64,000 nt of DNA from Capsicum annuum (taxonomy: Eukaryota; Streptophyta; Magnoliopsida; Solanales; Solanaceae). The DNA lies in NCBI RefSeq assembly GCF_002878395.1, contig NC_061118.1, forward strand, positions 133,332,564-133,396,563, given 5' to 3'. A model generated the notes under the pieces. That model searched no databases. It was given only the letters and a program-made list of their open reading frames with translations, and was not told the origin of the DNA. Position 1 is the first letter of the stretch. The number at the start of each line of letters is the position of its first letter. The position numbers and the translations under genes are program-made. Shown here one piece after another: positions 59,521 to 64,000 of the stretch.

Positions 59521-59534
59521 GGAAAGAAGGCAAG

Positions 59535-60598
59535 ATCTTGATCTCAGTCGTTGGATCAATTCTGATCAACGACTGAGATTAGAATAATTTTAAACAAAAT
59601 GAGTTAAAATATTAGAATTAATATCGAATTGGCTAAAATACAAATTGGCTAGAATTGTAATAATTTGGATAAAATTGAATAGAAAGTGGCTAGAATTTAA
59701 ATGAATAATGAACTTGAATTGAATTAGGCTACTATGTAATAATGACGAGAACAAAATAATAAGACGCATGTAAAATTATATAAATTATTGATATTGATAA
59801 TAATAATAATAAAGACAATGAATTTTGAGTGTGCATATTTATGAAAAATAATTTAATAAATATTAAAAAAAGTACAAAAAATGTTATATCTGAACTAATA
59901 AATCGTAAAAATGATATCAATAGTTAGCAAAATAATTTTAAATTTTGAATGTGACACGTCAAAAATCTGTTTGATGCGAGAAAAATGTGTAAAAAATACT
60001 AACATTTAAAATTGATAATTCTGCAAAAATACCAGCCTAAAATAGTATCGGAAGGTCAAAATTAGGTATCAACATCAGCCGTTGGATCAATTTTGATCAA
60101 CGATTGAGATTAAAATTACTTTAAAATGGATCAAAAATGAAATTAATATCAATTTGGTTAAAATTGACATTAATTGTGTACAAGATGGCTAGAAAATAAA
60201 CACATTGAGAAATTTAATTGAATTAGGCCCGCTATTTTAATAAATGTGATAATGATGAAAAAAATAATAAGACATCGATATCAAAATAAACTAAGCATGT
60301 AAAAATTATTGTTATATAAAATTATCGATAGTAGTAATAATAAAGACAATACATTTGTAAATTATGAGTGTGCACGTTTATGTAAAAACAAATAAAAATT
60401 ATGTAAAATGTCGGATTTGAATTAATAAATTGTGAAAAATAATAATTTAATAAATGTGGAAATGATGAGAAAAATAGTAAGACGTCGATATTAAAATAAA
60501 CTAAGCATGGAAGAATTAATGTTATGTAAAATTACTATATAAAATAGCAGTCTGAGAGGGGTATCGTGAGGTCAAAATTGGATGTCAACACAATTAAA
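59535..60598 (+). repeat. Two diverged direct repeats of ~530 bp in CACTA interior
   Basis: Each block starts CTCAG(T/C)CGTTGGATCAATT with TGATCAACGA-TGAGATTA (itself an inverted repeat). Each passes an AATAATAAGAC block and ends GGTCAAAATTAGGTATCAAC (to about 60065) or the close variant GGTCAAAATTGGATGTCAAC (to about 60592). The ends resemble Tat-type LTR termini, which may point to captured LTR fragments. Confidence 0.6.
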
Positions 60599-60619
60599 TC
60601 AATTTAGTCCCATAAATTA

Positions 60620-60652
60620 GGTCTGTGGAGGGTACAGTGTACGCAGACCTTC
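60620..60652 (-). repeat. RTE/TS-SINE tail fragment inside CACTA
   Basis: The minus strand reads AGGTCTGCGTACACTGTACC then CTCCACAGACC. This is the GGTCTGCGTACACTCTACCC-type tail of plant RTE LINEs and TS SINEs, seen in fuller form at 52370-52454. Confidence 0.6.
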
Positions 60653-60779
60653 TCGAAAATCTAGTCAAGCTTGAAAATTCTTGTAAAATAAAACACATCA
60701 TGTAGGATTTTTGTTGCAATTAGAATTTTATTTTTTGCTTGTTAATTAGTTGCTACTATTTCTATTTTATGCATATTTT

Positions 60780-60955
60780 CTTATTGGTTAAATCGAAAAC
60801 CGAACTGTTAAGAACTAAAAATTGATAAATCAAAAACTGATAAAAAATACCTTATTGATTTGATTATTGGTTTAACTTATTTAAAAATCGATAAACGATA
60901 AAACAAATCGATAATATATAAAATCAAGCCGAACCAACCGATGCACACCCCTAAT
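60780..60955. repeat. MITE-like AT-rich self-complementary repeat
   Basis: It contains GGTTAAATCGAAAACCGAAC, an interior with TTGATTTGATTATTGGTTTA, and ends GCCGAACCAACCGATGCACA-CCCCT. The GGGGTGTGCATCGGTT-GGTT end is a widespread dispersed plant repeat. Target duplication and exact borders were not found. Confidence 0.4.
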
Positions 60956-61267
60956 TTCAAGAAACAAATAGTGAAAATTAATTTTAATATTGACCGTTGA
61001 TCAAATATGATGAAAGTTTAAGATTAAAATTGAGGAGATGAGTCAAATTGAGATTAGAAATTGGGTTAAAAAAGATTGAATTAGAGATTCCGATTACATT
61101 AATACAACGTATTAAGATGATGAATTGTCGGTTAATTGGATTCATTATTATAACTTCAATAGTGTATTATTACTTTGATCATATGATGTTAATGTGCTAT
61201 TCAAAATATTTGGATATATAGATTCAGCTAGCTAGCTTTTAACTACTATATACATCACTATACGAGA

Positions 61268-61272
61268 GATAC

Positions 61273-61311
<39 letters not shown>
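61268..61311. repeat. (TA)n microsatellite
   Basis: About 20 AT dinucleotides within the AT-rich CACTA interior. The flanks at 61150-61700 carry three diverged copies of a GTATATTATTACTTTGAT-type passage, an old tandem repeat. Confidence 0.9.
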
Positions 61312-61313
<2 letters not shown>

Positions 61314-61819
61314 ATTGACTATCAACTTTGTAATATGTACTATATACATCACATACACGAGTATATTACCTTGTAATACAATGTATTTTGTTTCTACTCT
61401 GATGAATTATCGTTTAATTTATTAGTTTACATTATTATATTATAACTTCAACAATATATTATTACCTCGATGAATCAATCGTATGATATCAATGTATTCA
61501 ATATATATAGTTGATTGACTATAAGATTCACAGTATATACTAGATACATTACATACACATGTAAATTACCTCGTAATACAACGTTTTGTATACATACAAT
61601 GATAAATTATCGTTTAATCTAGCTTATATTATTATATTATAACTTCAGCAGTATATTATTTTTTTGATCAATCGATCGTATGATATCAATATATTCAATA
61701 TATAATTGAATACATTTTATTTTTTTAAATATATAAATTATTTATTTAATAGTAAATTAAAAATATCAAATATCGATGGATAGTATTGTTTAGATAAAGT
61801 TAATTTTTATTTAGTTTTA

Positions 61820-63125
61820 ACAAAAGTGACGCTGTCCGTCGCTTTTTGTAAAAAATAAAAAGAAATTAAAAATATTTAGAAATTACGACGAACAATGTCG
61901 CTTTGCTGGAATTAATATTTAAAAAATAAAAAGTATAGCGACGTTGTCCATCACTATTAATAAAAATAAACAAAATTAAAATTAAATTTAAAAATTGACA
62001 GACAACGTCGCTTTTCAAGAAATTATTTTTTATTTAGTTTTAAAAAAAGCAACGTTGTCCATCTCTTTTTGTATAAATAAATAAAATTAAAAATAATTAT
62101 AAATCACGACGGACAGCGTCACTTTTCTAGAATTAATATTTTAAAAAATAAAAATTATAGCGACGTTGTCCATCGCTTTTAATAAAAATAAATAAAAATA
62201 AAAATAAAATTAAAAAAGCGACGAAAAACGTTGCTTTTCAAAAATTAATCTTTATACAAAAGCGACACTGTCAGTCGCTTTTTGTAAAAATAAAGAAAAA
62301 TTAAAATAATTAAAAATTGCGACGGACAATGCCGCTTTTCTAGAATTAATATTCTTAAAAATAAAAATTATAGCTAAGTTGTCCGCCGCTTTTAATAAAA
62401 ATAAATAAAAATAAAAATAAAATTAAAACAGCGACAGACAATGTTGATTTTCAAAAAATTAATTTTTATACATAAGCGACGCTGTCCGTCGCCTTTTGTA
62501 AAAATAAAAAAATTAAAATAATTAAAAAGTGCGACGGACAGCGTCGCTTTTCTAGAATCAATATTTTAAAAAATTAAAATTATAGCGACATTGTTCGTCG
62601 CTTTTAATAAAAATAAATAAAAATAAAAATTAAATTTAAAAAGTGATGGGCAACGTCGCTTTTCAAAAGATTAATTTTATTTAGTTTAAACAAAAGCGAC
62701 GTTATCCATCACTTTTTGTAAAAAATAAAAAAAATAAAAATAATTACCAATTGCGACGGACAACGTTGTTTTTCTAGAATTAATATTTTAAAAATAAAAA
62801 TTATAGCGACGTTGTCCGTTGCTTTTAATAAAAATAAAAATTAAATCTAAAAATCGATGGACTACGCCTCTTTTCAACAACTAATTATTATTATTTGTAA
62901 ATAAATTACGATGCTATCCGTCACATTTATTAAAAATAAATTATAAATTATTTTTTAATTAGTCGACATAATAATCCCTGAAAAAAGCAAAGGATATTGA
63001 GGCGTTGGCCGTCAATTTTAATAAAAAAATATATAAAAATTAAAATTAAACTAAAAAAGTGATGGACAGTGTCGCTTTTCTTGTCGCTTTTTTAAAGAGA
63101 CATAGTTCATCGCTTTTTTGCCTTT
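61820..63125. repeat. CACTA right subterminal array, ~215-bp units with hairpins
   Basis: The phrase AAAAGCGACGCTGTCCGTCG-CTTTTTGT recurs at about 61823, 62046, 62258, 62473, 62693 and 62909, giving units of 212-223 bp. Each unit holds four GCGACG/CGTCGC-type motifs in alternating orientation, separated by AT-rich spacers (AATAAAAATAAATAAAAATA, CTAGAATTAATATTTTAAAA). Each motif (for example GCGACGGACAGCGTCGC) can fold on itself. These are the probable binding sites for the transposition proteins. Confidence 0.88.
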
Positions 63126-64000
63126 TGTTTAGTAGTGATCACTGGCAGGAAAACTCGAATGAGATGTCTCAACCCTTATAATATCTTGCAGGAAGATATC
63201 TCAACCTACGCTAGCTACGTAGTTCTGTAGCGCAGGGTTGCTACTAAGGGTCAAACCCCCTGCTGACTGGAATGCCACTATCCTTGGGTTAACTCGATGC
63301 TGAATCCTACTCCCATCTGAATAGACACTGAACTGATTTCCTAGTTTATACTAGGCTTGAATGGATAATCACTGCTTGTACTGTCTAACTGATTTGAACT
63401 GAGTTCATTGAGTTACGTTGACGGATGGAATACTACTGAATTCTCTTAGCTGACTGAATACTGAACTGAACTGGACTGATATAGAGTCTACTGAGTTCTT
63501 CCTGAGTTCTGTAATTGACTAGATTACTACTGATGAGACATAACTAACACTATCCTGAGACTAACCATGGCTCTAGGTAATCAACTAAATTATCGGGTAT
63601 TAAATACCTCCTGCACTCGATAGCATAAATTATAAGATATGGCACCATCTTGAAACATGATAAATAACTACTTGATCATCATTCATTCATTGGGACATTC
63701 TAGCAAACACTTGCATGACATAAACTTGAATACATGCTAAAATGATATAATTTCATTATTTACTTCTCAGGAATAACTCATCAAATACTTGGAAGGCATT
63801 GTATAAGCACATAGTACTAATCAACACATGAGCACCATAATTTCAAGGCTTTAACATGATTTCACATGATAATACATACATAATAGTTGTTTTTACATAA
63901 ATCTTGCACTTAATTATGGAATGGAAATCCAATCAACATTATAATCATGAATACATTTGAAACCAAATCATGGAAAGCATGAAATCAAGCTACTTGAAAT

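Larger units (their letters stand above)
56894..63137. mobile_element. CACTA (En/Spm-type) DNA transposon, non-autonomous
   Basis: The ends are CACTACTAAAAAAAAATGC and, inverted, CACTACTAAACAAAAGGC, the CACTA hallmark. The 3-bp flanks are CTC (56891-56893) and ATC (63138-63140). The undisturbed site in the other LTR reads CAACCCTCGCAGGAAGG (about 46013), so the flanks fit a 3-bp duplication with one change. Subterminal regions carry many GCGACG-type repeats. The 6244-bp body shows no transposase domain, only a possible terminal exon on the minus strand, so it would depend on another copy. Confidence 0.9.
45078..64000 (-). mobile_element. Tekay/Del-type chromovirus, minus strand, runs off the window
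   Basis: The left border is an LTR (45078-47502). The internal region (47503-55948) has a PPT next to that LTR and a tRNA-iMet type PBS next to the other. The right LTR starts at 55949 and is still unfinished at 64000. On the minus strand gag, protease, RT, RNase H, integrase and a chromodomain remnant follow in order, as in Tekay/Del chromoviruses. Two large insertions are nested in it: a LINE in integrase and a CACTA transposon in the 5' LTR. About 0.6 kb of the 5' LTR should lie beyond the window. Confidence 0.88.
55949..64000 (-). mobile_element. Chromovirus 5' LTR (right), split by CACTA and cut by window end
   Basis: It starts TGTAATGGTCCGAGTCTG. 55949-56893 and 63141-64000 align continuously with the left LTR up to about 46890. 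Without the 6.2-kb insertion about 1.8 kb is present. Roughly 0.6 kb remains outside the window. Confidence 0.88.

Noticed and set aside
59281..59559. 92-residue Ser/Pro/His-rich frame on the minus strand as a gene
   Set aside because: It runs through a CT microsatellite, has no recognisable family and no downstream exon; listed only as a possible 5' gene relic.
1..64000. Host protein gene, tRNA or rRNA
   Set aside because: No multi-exon gene pattern, cloverleaf with A/B boxes or rDNA sequence was seen; the only tRNA-related words are retrotransposon primer sites. A tRNA or ab initio gene scan could still find something short.

Overview
This window is plant nuclear DNA and consists almost entirely of nested, decayed transposable elements. 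I see no host gene, rRNA, tRNA, CRISPR array or prokaryotic-style operon. Low GC, chromovirus and Athila/Tat Ty3-gypsy families, an RTE LINE with a TTG tail and a CACTA transposon with GCGACG subterminal repeats suggest a large-genome eudicot. Solanaceae is my best guess; it is inferred from familiarity with these families, not proven.

Layout. (1) 1-1947: part of a minus-oriented Athila-like LTR and probable 3' internal sequence. (2) 1948-34284: an LTR-internal-LTR-internal-LTR tandem array (period about 5.5 kb once insertions are removed) of a mostly non-coding gypsy derivative. Its first LTR holds a 2.5-kb solo LTR (2505-5049). Its second LTR holds a 17.4-kb Tat/Ogre-like element on the minus strand (10072-27469) with both LTRs, PBS, PPT, an upstream ORF1, gag, protease, RT, archaeal-type RNase H, integrase and a 37-bp tandem array in its 3' region. 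(3) 34285-40370: protease/gag remnants, PBS and 5' LTR of the minus Athila-like element; that LTR is split by about 2.1 kb of another LTR-like sequence. (4) 40371-45077: plus-strand Athila gag, protease, RT, RNase H and the start of integrase, all broken. (5) 45078-64000: a minus-strand Tekay/Del-type chromovirus. Its integrase is split by a near full-length RTE LINE on the plus strand (49125-52454). Its 5' LTR is split by a 6.2-kb CACTA element (56894-63137) and runs off the window.

Order of events from the nesting: the plus Athila copy is the oldest layer. The minus Athila and the chromovirus landed in it. The tandem array is inside the minus Athila, and the Tat element and solo LTR are inside the array. 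The LINE and CACTA are inside the chromovirus. Most coding regions carry stops, frameshifts or lost catalytic residues, so none of the elements looks able to move by itself. No new molecular system is evident. The most interesting points are the tandem LTR array, the Tat element's ORF1, probable intron and satellite-like array, and the hairpin-rich CACTA ends with a possible terminal exon.
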